Shown here in pieces: positions 35,482 through 44,641 of a stretch of 64,000 nucleotides of DNA (positions are counted from its first letter, which is position 1; the number at the start of each line of letters is the position of its first letter). A program made the position numbers and the translations under genes. The notes beneath the pieces were generated by a model that had not been told where the DNA came from, did no database searches, and saw only the letters and a program-made list of their open reading frames with translations. Location: assembly GCA_024234995.1 (NCBI GenBank), contig JACKNF010000007.1, positions 62,001 to 126,000 on the forward strand. Direction: 5' to 3'. This DNA comes from Gammaproteobacteria bacterium (GTDB lineage: Bacteria > Pseudomonadota > Gammaproteobacteria > Competibacterales > Competibacteraceae).

Positions 35482-36546
35482 ATGTCCACATCCACCCGTG
35501 CGTTGCCATTTCTCATTTATAGCCTGCTGGCCATCCTGCCGGCGCTGCTAACGGCTGCGGAATTGCCGTTTCCGGTGGCCAAAGCTCAACTGCAGACTTT
35601 GCCTGATGAGTACGTGCTTGACGGTGTTATTGAAGCGGTGAATCGCAGCACCGTTTCTGCCCAGACTGCGGGCCGAGTCGAGGAAATCATGGTGGATGTC
35701 AACGATTTCGTCTCCCAAGGCGCGCCGATCGTCCGCATCCGCAACATCGAACAGCGTGCCGGTCTGGAACAAGCCCAGGCCAGCCTGCGTGAGGCTCAAG
35801 CCCGTTTCATCGAAGCCGATGCCGAATACAAGCGCATCCGTGGCGTGTATGAAAAACGGCTGGTCTCCAAGGCGCAGATGGATTCCGCCACCGCCACTCT
35901 TAATGCCGCTAAGGCTCGCTTGGAAGCCGCGGAAGCCGGCGTTGCCCAAGCAAAAGAGTCGCTGGGCTACACCACTGTCAATGCCCCCTACAGCGGCATT
36001 GTATTGGAACGCCATGTGGAATTAGGTGAAAGTGTTCAGCCTGGCAAGCCGCTGATGACCGGCTTCTCGCTTGATGAGTTGCGGGTCATTGTCAACGTGC
36101 CGCAACGGCTGATCGGGCCGGTGCGCCGCTACCAGCAGGCGCGGGTGTTGCCGCTGGATGGCGGAACCAGCATCGCCGCTAAAAAACTGACTTTTTTCCC
36201 CTATGCCGATCCACAGAGCAATGTATTCAAGGTCCGCGTCTATTTACCGGAAAAAACCGAAGACTTGTATCCAGGCATGTTCGTCAAAACGGCGTTCCGG
36301 GTGGGTGAAGACCAACGGCTGACGGTGCCACGAACAGCGTTGGCCCAGCGTGGGGAGGTCAGTGCTGTCTACGTCATTAAGAATGATCAGGCCAGCCTCC
36401 GCCAAGTGCGGCCAGGCCGGATCGAGGGCGATCAAGTGGAAATCCTAGCCGGGCTGGACGCGGGGGAAACGGTGGCGCTGGACCCGATCCAGGCTGGCGC
36501 CTATCTCAAGGAACAGCCGAACAGCGGGGGGCCGCATGATGAGTGA
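35482..36546 (+). CDS. RND efflux periplasmic adaptor (membrane fusion protein)
   Basis: 354 residues from the ATG at 35482 (GAGGGG ribosome site); a longer frame from 35395 has no support. Signal peptide at about 9-25 (LPFLIYSLLAILPALLTAAE). Barrel-sandwich halves QTAGRVEEIMVDVNDFVSQGAPIVRI and LGYTTVNAPYSGIVLERHVELGESVQPG flank a coiled-coil hairpin rich in alanine and glutamate (about 90-155). A beta-barrel and membrane-proximal domain follow. Its stop overlaps the start of the pump gene by 11 bases. No outer-membrane factor gene is adjacent. Confidence 0.93.
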   Translation: MSTSTRALPFLIYSLLAILPALLTAAELPFPVAKAQLQTLPDEYVLDGVIEAVNRSTVSAQTAGRVEEIMVDVNDFVSQGAPIVRIRNIEQRAGLEQAQASLREAQARFIEADAEYKRIRGVYEKRLVSKAQMDSATATLNAAKARLEAAEAGVAQAKESLGYTTVNAPYSGIVLERHVELGESVQPGKPLMTGFSLDELRVIVNVPQRLIGPVRRYQQARVLPLDGGTSIAAKKLTFFPYADPQSNVFKVRVYLPEKTEDLYPGMFVKTAFRVGEDQRLTVPRTALAQRGEVSAVYVIKNDQASLRQVRPGRIEGDQVEILAGLDAGETVALDPIQAGAYLKEQPNSGGPHDE

Positions 36547-39500
36547 GACCACCGGACCACGCCTTGGGCTATCCGGGGCAATCGCCAAAAAATTCCTGCA
36601 AAACCAGATTACTCCACTGCTGGCGCTGGTGGGGTTATTGATGGGTCTGTTCGCGGTATTGATCACACCCCGCGAGGAAGAACCACAGATCAATGTGACC
36701 TTCGCCAATGTATTCATCCCTTTCCCTGGCGCCACCGCCCGCGAGGTAGAAAAGCTGGTCAGCAGCCCCGCCGAACAAATGCTGGCGGAAATCGAAGGCG
36801 TAGAGCACGTTTATTCGGTATCGCAACCTGGCATGGCGGTGCTGACCGTGCAATTCCTAGTCGGCGAACCGCGCACTGACGCCATCGTCCGGCTCTACAA
36901 CAAGCTCTATTCCAACGCCGACTGGCTGCCGCCCAATCTCGGGGTTGGACAACCGATCGTTAAACCCAAGGGTATCGACGATGTACCGATTGTCGCCCTG
37001 ACCCTATGGACGGAAGACCCCACGCGCGGCGCCGGTGATCTGGCGCGCGTGGCGCATACCCTGGAAACTGAATTGAAGCGGGTGGCCGGTACCCGCGATC
37101 TGTACACCATCGGTGCGCCGGATCAGATCGTCAGAGTCCTGTTCGATCCAGCCAAACTGGCCGGCTATGACTTATCGCTGGCTGAATTGCGCCGCTCGCT
37201 GCAAGCAGCCAACGCTTCGGCGGACGCTGGCGCCCTAGTCGGCGGCAACCGGGAAATTCCGGTGCAGGCCGGCAGTTTTTTGGTGAATGCTGAGGAGATC
37301 GGCACACTGGTGGTCGGTCTGCACCAAGGAACACCGGTGTATCTGGCCGATGTCGCTAATGTCAAACTGGGACCGGATTCACCGGAGCGCTATGCCTGGC
37401 TAGGGACAGGACCCGCAGCGGAAGCCAACGGCATCCAGGTGCGGGGTGAATTCCCGGCAGTGACATTGGCTATCGCCAAGAAGCCTGGCGAGAACGCCGT
37501 GCAAATCGCGGATCAACTGCTGCAACGGGTTGAGGAGCTTCGCGGCACCTTTATCCCAGAAGGGGTCAATATCACAGTCACACGTAACTATGGAGTGACT
37601 GCCAACGACAAAGCAATGACCCTGATCGCCAAACTGATGTTCGCCACTGGCCTGGTGATCGCGCTGGTACTGATCGCGCTCGGCTGGCGTGAGGCGTTTA
37701 TCGTCGGCGCAGCCGTGATTTTGACGCTGACGATTACCCTGTTTGCCTCATGGGCCTGGGGCTTTACCCTCAACCGGGTATCGCTGTTCGCGCTGATTTT
37801 CTCCATCGGCATCCTGGTAGATGACGCTATCGTGGTGGTGGAGAACATTCACCGGCATATCCATTTGGGCGGACGCAGGCTGGCCGAGGCAATTCCGCTG
37901 GCAGTCGACGAGGTCGGCGGCCCGACCATTCTGGCGACCTTCACGGTGATCGCCGCCTTATTGCCCATGGCGTTCGTGTCCGGGCTGATGGGGCCGTACA
38001 TGAGTCCGATTCCGATTAACTCCAGCATGGGAATGCTGATCTCGCTGGCAGTGGCGTTCGTGTTCACTCCGTGGTTGACCTATAAGGTACTGCGAGGAAG
38101 AGGAGAGGAGTCAGACGTGCCGCCCTCTTCTCCCGTGGAGGAGAGTCAAGGTGAGGGGAAAGTACCGGAAGACTTCGCCCACCGCTTATTCCGCCGCGTG
38201 GTCGGCCCGTTCCTGCGCGGGCAGCAGGGCCGGCCACTACGCTGGCTGCTAGGACTGGCTGTGTTAGCGATGATCGGCGGTTCGATCAGCCTGGCCTATT
38301 TTCAGCTTGTCGTGCTGAAGATGCTGCCCTTCGACAACAAGTCAGAGTTTCAGGTAATCGTCGATATGCCGGAAGGGACCACGCTGGAACAAACCGCCCG
38401 GGTATTGGGCGAACTGGGCCGCTACCTGGCCACGGTTCCAGAAGTCACTGATTATCAAGTTTATGCCGGGACTGCTGCGCCGATCAACTTCAATGGTCTG
38501 GTGCGCCAGTACTACCTGCGCGCTAGCGCGAATGCCGGTGACATTCAAGTCAACCTGGTGGATAAGAAACATCGTCATCGCAAGAGTCACGAAATCGCAC
38601 TGGCGGTGCGCGGCCCCTTGCAGGAAATCGGCGCGCTATACCAAGCCAACGTCAAGGTCGTGGAAGTGCCGCCCGGTCCGCCGGTGATGGCGCCGCTGGT
38701 CGCCGAGATATACGGGTTGAACTATACCGGTCAGATTCAGGCCGCGCAGCAAGTGCGTGATGTGTTCAGCACCACCCAGGACGTCATTGACGTGGATGAT
38801 ACCGTCGAAGCCCCGTCCGAGCGGTTGATCGCGCATGTGGACCGGGCCAAAGCGGCGTTGCTCGGGGTATCGCAACAGACGGTCGCTGCTGACATGAATA
38901 CCGCCCTGCGTGGCGAGGATGTCAGCTACCTGCACTCCGGAATCGCCAAATATCCAATTCCGCTGCGATTGGAATTGCCGCTCGCGGATACGGCGAATAT
39001 TGCCTCAGTGCTGGATTTGCGGACTCGCAGCCAGGGAGGTCCGCTGGTCCCTCTTTCAGAAATCGTTGATATCGAAATGACGCAACGTGAGAACGCCATC
39101 TATCACAAGGATTTGTTACCCGTGGTGTTCGTATTCGGCGATATGGCCGGCCGGCTGGACAGTCCGCTCTATGGGATGTTCGAAATTTTCAGCCGCCTGC
39201 AAGAAACCCCGATTGCCGGAGGATCGATCGAGCAGTTTTTCATTCGCCAGCCAGATAATCCGTATAGCTATAGCCTGAAATGGGACGGTGAATGGCAGAT
39301 TACTTATGAAACCTTCCGCGACATGGGCATTGCCTACGGGGTTGGAATGATTTTGATCTACCTGCTGGTGGTGGCGCAGTTCCATTCCTATCGGGTTCCG
39401 TTGATCATCATGGCACCGATTCCGTTGACCATCATTGGGGTGATGCCGGGTCATGCGTTATTGCACGCCCAGTTCACCGCGACATCGATGATTGGCATGA

Positions 39501-39799
39501 TTGCACTGGCTGGGATCATCGTCCGCAACTCGATCCTGCTGGTGGACTTTATTAACCTGGAAGTCAGCAACGGGGTTCCCTTTCAAGAAGCGGTGATCCG
39601 CTCCAGCGCAGTGCGCGCCAAGCCGATCATTTTGACAGCGTTGGCGGCAATGCTGGGAGCACTGTTTATTCTCGATGATCCCATTTTTCGCGGACTGGCT
39701 ATTTCGCTGATCTTCGGCATCCTGGTGTCCACCCTGCTGACGCTGATCTTTATCCCGGTGCTGTATTACGCGGCGTTCCGGCGGCGGTTGGAGAAATGA
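36536..39799 (+). CDS. RND-family efflux pump, AcrB-like
   Basis: 1087 residues, twelve predicted transmembrane helices in two repeats with large periplasmic loops. The proton-relay motif in helix 4 is intact (FSIGILVDDAIVVVENIHRH). Conserved FPGATAREVEKLVSSPAEQML follows helix 1, and GIIVRNSILLVDFIN marks helix 11. A hydrophilic insert at residues 520-543 (GRGEESDVPPSSPVEESQGEGK) lies on the cytoplasmic link between helices 6 and 7 and is encoded by a palindromic repeat. Substrate unknown; it belongs to the uncharacterised group with short adaptor proteins rather than to classical AcrB. ATG is doubled (36536 region, MMSET). Confidence 0.95.
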   Translation: MMSETTGPRLGLSGAIAKKFLQNQITPLLALVGLLMGLFAVLITPREEEPQINVTFANVFIPFPGATAREVEKLVSSPAEQMLAEIEGVEHVYSVSQPGMAVLTVQFLVGEPRTDAIVRLYNKLYSNADWLPPNLGVGQPIVKPKGIDDVPIVALTLWTEDPTRGAGDLARVAHTLETELKRVAGTRDLYTIGAPDQIVRVLFDPAKLAGYDLSLAELRRSLQAANASADAGALVGGNREIPVQAGSFLVNAEEIGTLVVGLHQGTPVYLADVANVKLGPDSPERYAWLGTGPAAEANGIQVRGEFPAVTLAIAKKPGENAVQIADQLLQRVEELRGTFIPEGVNITVTRNYGVTANDKAMTLIAKLMFATGLVIALVLIALGWREAFIVGAAVILTLTITLFASWAWGFTLNRVSLFALIFSIGILVDDAIVVVENIHRHIHLGGRRLAEAIPLAVDEVGGPTILATFTVIAALLPMAFVSGLMGPYMSPIPINSSMGMLISLAVAFVFTPWLTYKVLRGRGEESDVPPSSPVEESQGEGKVPEDFAHRLFRRVVGPFLRGQQGRPLRWLLGLAVLAMIGGSISLAYFQLVVLKMLPFDNKSEFQVIVDMPEGTTLEQTARVLGELGRYLATVPEVTDYQVYAGTAAPINFNGLVRQYYLRASANAGDIQVNLVDKKHRHRKSHEIALAVRGPLQEIGALYQANVKVVEVPPGPPVMAPLVAEIYGLNYTGQIQAAQQVRDVFSTTQDVIDVDDTVEAPSERLIAHVDRAKAALLGVSQQTVAADMNTALRGEDVSYLHSGIAKYPIPLRLELPLADTANIASVLDLRTRSQGGPLVPLSEIVDIEMTQRENAIYHKDLLPVVFVFGDMAGRLDSPLYGMFEIFSRLQETPIAGGSIEQFFIRQPDNPYSYSLKWDGEWQITYETFRDMGIAYGVGMILIYLLVVAQFHSYRVPLIIMAPIPLTIIGVMPGHALLHAQFTATSMIGMIALAGIIVRNSILLVDFINLEVSNGVPFQEAVIRSSAVRAKPIILTALAAMLGALFILDDPIFRGLAISLIFGILVSTLLTLIFIPVLYYAAFRRRLEK
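38094..38163. repeat. Palindromic repeat translated in frame inside the RND pump gene
   Basis: CCCTCTTCTCCC (38123-38134) pairs imperfectly with GGAGGAGAG (38137-38145) and is followed by GTGAGGGG. It has the composition of the repeats common between genes in this window, but here it adds about 22 charged residues to a cytoplasmic loop without breaking the frame. Confidence 0.6.
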
Positions 39800-39871
39800 A
39801 AAACTATACTTTGACCGAACGCCGGCAAATCTTCGCCGGTCCCCGCTCAAGACCGAGACAAGATCAAGACT

Positions 39872-41665
39872 ATGAATCCACTGGTTGAAGTGAAAGTTCC
39901 TGACATCGGCGATTTCAAGGATGTGCCGGTTATCGAAATATTCGTCAAGCCCGGCGATTCCATTCAGGTTGAAGACCCGATTATCACTTTGGAATCAGAC
40001 AAGGCCAGCATGGAGGTGCCTTCCACGATCGCGGGCCAGGTCACCGAGGTCAAGGTCCAGCTTGGCGACAAGGTGTCTGAAGGTTCGTTGCTGATGGTGG
40101 TGGAAGCCGCCACTGCTTCGGCCTCCACCCCCAGTCCTTCTCCTGCCAGGCAAGAAGAATCTGCGCCCTCCTCCACGTCAACCGCGCCGGCAAAACCCGC
40201 GCCGGTCACCGGCGCGTTCTCCGGCAAAGCCGGTCTCGATTGTGAAATGCTCGTGCTTGGCGCGGGTCCTGGCGGTTACTCCGCCGCGTTCCGCTCTGCC
40301 GATCTCGGCATGAAGACCGTGCTGGTGGAGCGTTATCCCAGCCTCGGCGGCGTGTGCCTGAACGTTGGCTGCATCCCCTCCAAGGCGCTGCTGCATGTCG
40401 CCGCGGTCATGGATGAAGCCGCGCATTTCGCTGAACTGGGCGTATCGTTCGGCGCCCCCACGGTTGATCTCGACAAACTGCGCGCTCACAAAGCCAAGGT
40501 CGTCAGCAAGCTGACCGGTGGCCTGGCTGGCATGGCCAAAGCGCGCAAGGTGGAAACCGTGCGCGGTTATGGCCACTTCCTCGACGCGCATCATCTGGAG
40601 GTCGAACTAACCACCGGTACCGGGCAAGATAAGACCGGTGAGAAGAAGATCATTCGTTTCCAAAATTGCATTATCGCTGCTGGCAGTCAGGCGGTGCATT
40701 TACCGTTCATTCCCGATGATCCGCGCATCGTCGACTCCACGGGCGCATTGGAATTGCCCTTCATCCCCAAGCGGATGCTGGTGCTGGGCGGCGGGATCAT
40801 CGGTCTGGAGATGGCAACCGTCTACTCGACGCTGGGTGCGCGCATCGAGGTGGTGGAAATGCTGGATAGCCTGATGCAAGGACCGGATCGCGATCTCGTT
40901 AAAGTATGGGAAAAGAAGAACGCTGCCCGCTTTGACAAAATTATGCTTAAGACGAAAACCGTCGCCGTCGAAGCCAAGCCCGAGGGATTGCTAGTCACTT
41001 TCGAGGGTGACAACGCGCCCGCCGAACCGCAACTCTACGACCTGATTCTGCAATCTGCCGGACGCAGTCCCAATGGCAACAAGATTGGCGCCGGCCAAGC
41101 GGGCATTGCTGTGACCGAACGGGGTTTCATCAACGTAGACAAGCAGATGCGCACCAATGTGCCGCACATCTTCGCCATTGGCGACATTGTCGGCCAGCCG
41201 ATGCTGGCGCATAAAGCGGTACATGAGGCGCATGTCGCCGCTGAAGCCGCTGCGGGCCAAAAGAGCTTCTTTGATGCCCGCGTCATCCCCGGCGTGGCCT
41301 ACACCGATCCTGAAGTGGCCTGGGTGGGATTAACCGAGGCAGAGGCAAAACAACAGGGCCGTAAGGTGGGCGTGGGCCGGTTTCCCTGGGCCGCTTCCGG
41401 ACGCGCCATTGCCAATGGCCGCGATGAGGGTTTCACCAAGCTGATTTTTGACGAGGAGACTCATCGCATTGTCGGCGGCGGCATTGTCGGGACGCATGCC
41501 GGCGATCTGATCAGCGAATTGGCGCTGGCCATTGAAATGGGCTGCGATCCCGTCGATATCGGCAAGACCATCCATCCGCATCCGACCTTGGGCGAATCGG
41601 TCGGCATGGCCGCCGAGGTCTTTGAAGGGGTTTGCACCGATCTGCCGCCGATGCGGAAGCGGTGA
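39872..41665 (+). CDS. lpdA: Dihydrolipoamide dehydrogenase with N-terminal lipoyl domain
   Basis: FAD enzyme (E3) that reoxidises lipoyl groups with NAD+. 597 residues: a lipoyl domain at 1-80 with the lipoylated lysine in ESDKASME, an alanine/proline/serine hinge (about 82-118), then the E3 core with FAD motif LGAGPGGYSAAFRSADLG, redox disulfide GGVCLNVGCIPSKALL, NAD motif LVLGGGIIGLEMATVYSTLG and dimer-interface HPHPTLGES. The lipoyl-E3 form usually sits with aceE and aceF, which are not here. It lies 72 bases after the RND gene and may have its own promoter. Confidence 0.95.
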   Translation: MNPLVEVKVPDIGDFKDVPVIEIFVKPGDSIQVEDPIITLESDKASMEVPSTIAGQVTEVKVQLGDKVSEGSLLMVVEAATASASTPSPSPARQEESAPSSTSTAPAKPAPVTGAFSGKAGLDCEMLVLGAGPGGYSAAFRSADLGMKTVLVERYPSLGGVCLNVGCIPSKALLHVAAVMDEAAHFAELGVSFGAPTVDLDKLRAHKAKVVSKLTGGLAGMAKARKVETVRGYGHFLDAHHLEVELTTGTGQDKTGEKKIIRFQNCIIAAGSQAVHLPFIPDDPRIVDSTGALELPFIPKRMLVLGGGIIGLEMATVYSTLGARIEVVEMLDSLMQGPDRDLVKVWEKKNAARFDKIMLKTKTVAVEAKPEGLLVTFEGDNAPAEPQLYDLILQSAGRSPNGNKIGAGQAGIAVTERGFINVDKQMRTNVPHIFAIGDIVGQPMLAHKAVHEAHVAAEAAAGQKSFFDARVIPGVAYTDPEVAWVGLTEAEAKQQGRKVGVGRFPWAASGRAIANGRDEGFTKLIFDEETHRIVGGGIVGTHAGDLISELALAIEMGCDPVDIGKTIHPHPTLGESVGMAAEVFEGVCTDLPPMRKR

Positions 41666-41692
41666 AGCGCGATTATAAGTCCTAGCCGTAGC

Positions 41693-41719
41693 CGTAGGGT
41701 ACACACTGCGTACCCTACG
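41693..41719. repeat. Perfect 10-base inverted repeat after lpdA
   Basis: CGTAGGGTAC (41693-41702), 7-base loop, GTACCCTACG (41710-41719), preceded by a CCGTAGCCGTAG microrepeat. No T-run follows, so it is better called a dispersed repeat than an intrinsic terminator, though it could stop transcription between convergent genes. Confidence 0.55.
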
Positions 41720-41739
41720 CCGCCATGAGCGGTTACCGG

Positions 41740-41949
41740 TTAATGCACTCTCTCAATTTCAGCCGATGTATTGCTAGCTGCGCCCCGGTGATGAACGAAC
41801 TGTTGCAACAGAAATTCCTCGTCACACGGAGTCAGATCGAAGCGTAGGCTGGCCTGCTCGACCGTTGCGAGGGTGCAATGCCCCTGCTCGGCGAGCCATT
41901 GAAACGCCCGGCGCAAAGCCTCGCCTTCGGGGATGAGTGATTTCAACAT
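41740..41949 (-). CDS. Small conserved hypothetical protein
   Basis: 69 residues (LIPEGEALRRAFQWLAEQGHCTLATVEQASLRFDLTPCDEEFLLQQF). Mostly helical, two cysteines, no signal peptide. It looks like a genuine gene: the GAGATTGC ribosome region precedes the ATG and the composition is globular. I do not know a function. It lies between convergent lpdA and the same-strand ettA. Confidence 0.6.
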   Translation of the reverse strand: MLKSLIPEGEALRRAFQWLAEQGHCTLATVEQASLRFDLTPCDEEFLLQQFVHHRGAASNTSAEIERVH

Positions 41950-42010
41950 AGCAATCTCCCGTTTCCCTGATGGCGCTATTATACACCTTTAAAAAATGAT
42001 GGTTTTTATA

Positions 42011-43675
42011 TCAAGCCAGTTTCCGGTATTTGATCCGGTGCGGTTGATCCGCCTCGACGCCTAACCGCCGCTTGCGGTCGGCTTCATAGTCCGCATAGTT
42101 GCCTTCAAACCAGACCACCTGCGAATCCCCCTCAAAAGCCAGGATATGGGTGGCCACGCGGTCCAGGAACCAGCGATCATGGGAAATAATCACCGCGCAA
42201 CCGGCAAACGCCAGCAAGGCTTCCTCCAATGCCCGGAGCGTCTCCACATCGAGATCATTAGTCGGCTCGTCCAGCAGCAGCACATTACCGCCACTCTTCA
42301 ACAGCTTGGCTAAATGAACCCGGTTGCGTTCACCGCCAGACAGATCCTTGACGAACTTCTGCTGATCGGGTCCCTTGAAGTTGAAACGTCCGGCGTAAGC
42401 ACGCGAATTCGTCTGATAACTGCCAATGGTAATCACATCTAGTTCGTCAGAGATTTCCTGCCAGACGGTCTTACCAGGCGCCAGGCTGTCCCGCGACTGA
42501 TCGACATAGGCCAGCTTGACGGTATCGCCAACCCGCAGAGTTCCATTATCCGGTTGTTCCTGCCCAACCAGCATTCGAAACAGGGTGGTCTTTCCCGCGC
42601 CATTGGGGCCGATGACGCCGACAATGCCGCCCTTGGGTAAATTGAAATTGAGATCGTCAATCAACAACCGGTCGCCGAAGCCTTTGCGCAAGTGCACCGC
42701 CTCAACAACCAGATCACCCAAACGCGGCCCTGGCGGAATATAGAGCTCCTGCGTTTCGTTGCGTTTCTGGAATTCCTGTGATTCCAGATCCTCAAAGCGG
42801 GCAACGCGGGCCTTGCTCTTAGCGTGGCGGCCCTTGGGATTGGCGCGCACCCACTCCAATTCCGCCTTCATCGCCTTGATATGTGCCGTTTCCTGCTTCT
42901 CCTCGGCCTCCAGGCGCTTCTCCTTTTGATCCAGCCAGGACGAGTAGTTGCCCTCCCAGGGAATGCCGCGCCCCCGGTCCAGTTCCAGAATCCAACCGGC
43001 GACATTGTCCAGGAAATAACGGTCATGCGTGACCGCCACCACGGTGCCAGGGTAATCCTGGAGGAAGCGCTCCAGCCAAGCGACGGATTCAGCGTCAAGG
43101 TGGTTGGTCGGCTCGTCCAGCAACAGCATATCGGGTTTGGACAGCAACAGCCGGCACAAGGCAACCCGGCGCCGCTCGCCGCCGGAAAGCTGAGTGACAT
43201 CCGCATCCCAGGGCGGCAGGCGCAGTGCATCGGCAGCGATGTCCAGAGTCCGGTCCAGATGATGACCATCCGTAGTTTGTAAGTAAGCTTCCAGGTCAGC
43301 CTGTTCAGCAGCCAGCTTGTCGAAATCGGCGTCCGGGTCCGCATAAGCCGCGTAGACTTCATCGAGCCGGGTTTGCGCAATCTTGATCGGCGCGACGGCC
43401 TCTTCGACATTGCCGCGCACATCTTTGGCAGGATCGAGCTGCGGCTCTTGCGGCAAAAACCCGATGTGGATACCCGGCTGGGGGCGGGCGTCACCGAGAA
43501 TATCGGTATCGATGCCGGCCATAATCCGTAACAAGGTGGATTTACCGGAGCCGTTCAGGCCCAAAACGCCGATTTTGGCGCCAGGAAAAAAGGAGAGCGA
43601 GATGTCTTTGAGGATTTCCCGCTTGGGCGGCACGAGCTTGCCCACGCGGTTCATGGTGTAGATGTATTGGGCCAT
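42011..43675 (-). CDS. ettA: Energy-dependent translational throttle protein EttA (ABC-F)
   Basis: Ribosome-bound ABC-F ATPase that gates the first elongation step according to ATP/ADP. 554 residues, matching E. coli EttA (555). Two ATPase modules: Walker A GLNGSGKSTLLRIM and GPNGAGKTTLFRML, signatures LSGGERRRVALCRLLLSKPDMLLLDEPTNHLD and LSGGERNRVHLAKLLKSGGNVLLLDEPTNDLD. The N-terminus YIYTMNRVGKLVPPKREILKDISLSFFPGAKIG is specific to EttA, and the arm and linker between modules are of EttA type. Confidence 0.96.
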   Translation of the reverse strand: MAQYIYTMNRVGKLVPPKREILKDISLSFFPGAKIGVLGLNGSGKSTLLRIMAGIDTDILGDARPQPGIHIGFLPQEPQLDPAKDVRGNVEEAVAPIKIAQTRLDEVYAAYADPDADFDKLAAEQADLEAYLQTTDGHHLDRTLDIAADALRLPPWDADVTQLSGGERRRVALCRLLLSKPDMLLLDEPTNHLDAESVAWLERFLQDYPGTVVAVTHDRYFLDNVAGWILELDRGRGIPWEGNYSSWLDQKEKRLEAEEKQETAHIKAMKAELEWVRANPKGRHAKSKARVARFEDLESQEFQKRNETQELYIPPGPRLGDLVVEAVHLRKGFGDRLLIDDLNFNLPKGGIVGVIGPNGAGKTTLFRMLVGQEQPDNGTLRVGDTVKLAYVDQSRDSLAPGKTVWQEISDELDVITIGSYQTNSRAYAGRFNFKGPDQQKFVKDLSGGERNRVHLAKLLKSGGNVLLLDEPTNDLDVETLRALEEALLAFAGCAVIISHDRWFLDRVATHILAFEGDSQVVWFEGNYADYEADRKRRLGVEADQPHRIKYRKLA

Positions 43676-43750
43676 ACGATCTCATTGTCAGAGTGAGTGA
43701 ACGAAATGGCGGCCAATCTAACCACTGATTGCCCTATCGTAAAGAGAAAG

Positions 43751-44587
43751 CTAATCGGGCTCTTCAACAATCCGCCGGTACGGCTTAGCAGGCCGCATCT
43801 CAAGGGCGGCAGTTAAATCAGCCCGCCGGGAACAGCCAGGCGGACATTCCGCCAAATGCTTCCTCGCTGCTGCATACAACGCCTCACCCTTTTGCGCCGG
43901 ATCAGCCAGCGCCGGATTAGCCAGCACCTCCGCTGCCCATGGATACAGAAGATCACGATCAAAGCCAGAACCCAGCAAGAATGCAAGCGATAGATAGATC
44001 ATAGCGCCGCGCTCAGTAGTCAGACCATGCTGTTTGGCAGCCCCATAACCATGACGCACCAGATCGCGCAGGATGCTATCGCCAAGCACTTGATACTTCT
44101 GGGGGGCCAACGCCTGCAACAGCAGCAACAACCGGTGCCCGAAGCTGGGCGCTTCCGGCAGGCTCTCGAACACCTGCGATTGCTGCAACATTCCCAAGGT
44201 TTGCCGCAAATATTCGTTTTCTGGCCCGATCATCGAATCCAGCAGCGTCATTGCCTGGTCATAAACAGGCGCCATGCGGGTATTGGCCGTTTCAGGCGCT
44301 TGCTCCTTGAGCCGTTCTGTAACCCAAGGCAACTGAGGATCTTCGTCGAAATAACTGCCTAGCAGAAACATCAAGCTGACATAAAGGTATACATCGCGTT
44401 CGGAGACCAGCTGGTAATGCTCAGCCCGCTCCAAGCCAAACCGGATCACTGCGCGCACCTGATCCGCCTTCAAACGCTGGCAGTGCTCAGGAAAAAACGT
44501 CTGCAAATGCTCATACACCCGGCTGGCAAAATTGCTAACGGCCGCCTGCTCAAAAACCGCCATTTGCTCTTCACGAATCATTAACAT
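43751..44587 (-). CDS. VgrG-associated protein with internal duplication
   Basis: 278 residues, soluble, no signal peptide. Two related halves: FGLERAEHYQLVSERDVYLYVSLMFLLGSYFDEDPQLPW and HGYGAAKQHGLTTERGAMIYLSLAFLLGSGFDRDLLYPW, each followed by a helical tail. Such proteins appear downstream of DUF4123 adaptors in type VI secretion gene groups, but their function is not established. It could load or neutralise an effector, or be the effector itself. It lies 54 bases after the DUF4123 gene on the same strand with a GAGG ribosome site. Confidence 0.65.
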   Translation of the reverse strand: MLMIREEQMAVFEQAAVSNFASRVYEHLQTFFPEHCQRLKADQVRAVIRFGLERAEHYQLVSERDVYLYVSLMFLLGSYFDEDPQLPWVTERLKEQAPETANTRMAPVYDQAMTLLDSMIGPENEYLRQTLGMLQQSQVFESLPEAPSFGHRLLLLLQALAPQKYQVLGDSILRDLVRHGYGAAKQHGLTTERGAMIYLSLAFLLGSGFDRDLLYPWAAEVLANPALADPAQKGEALYAAARKHLAECPPGCSRRADLTAALEMRPAKPYRRIVEEPD

Positions 44588-44641
44588 GTCTTTTCCTCAT
44601 CCCCGATGGCTTCCCATGCTTCCGGCAAGGAAAGCCGGCCG

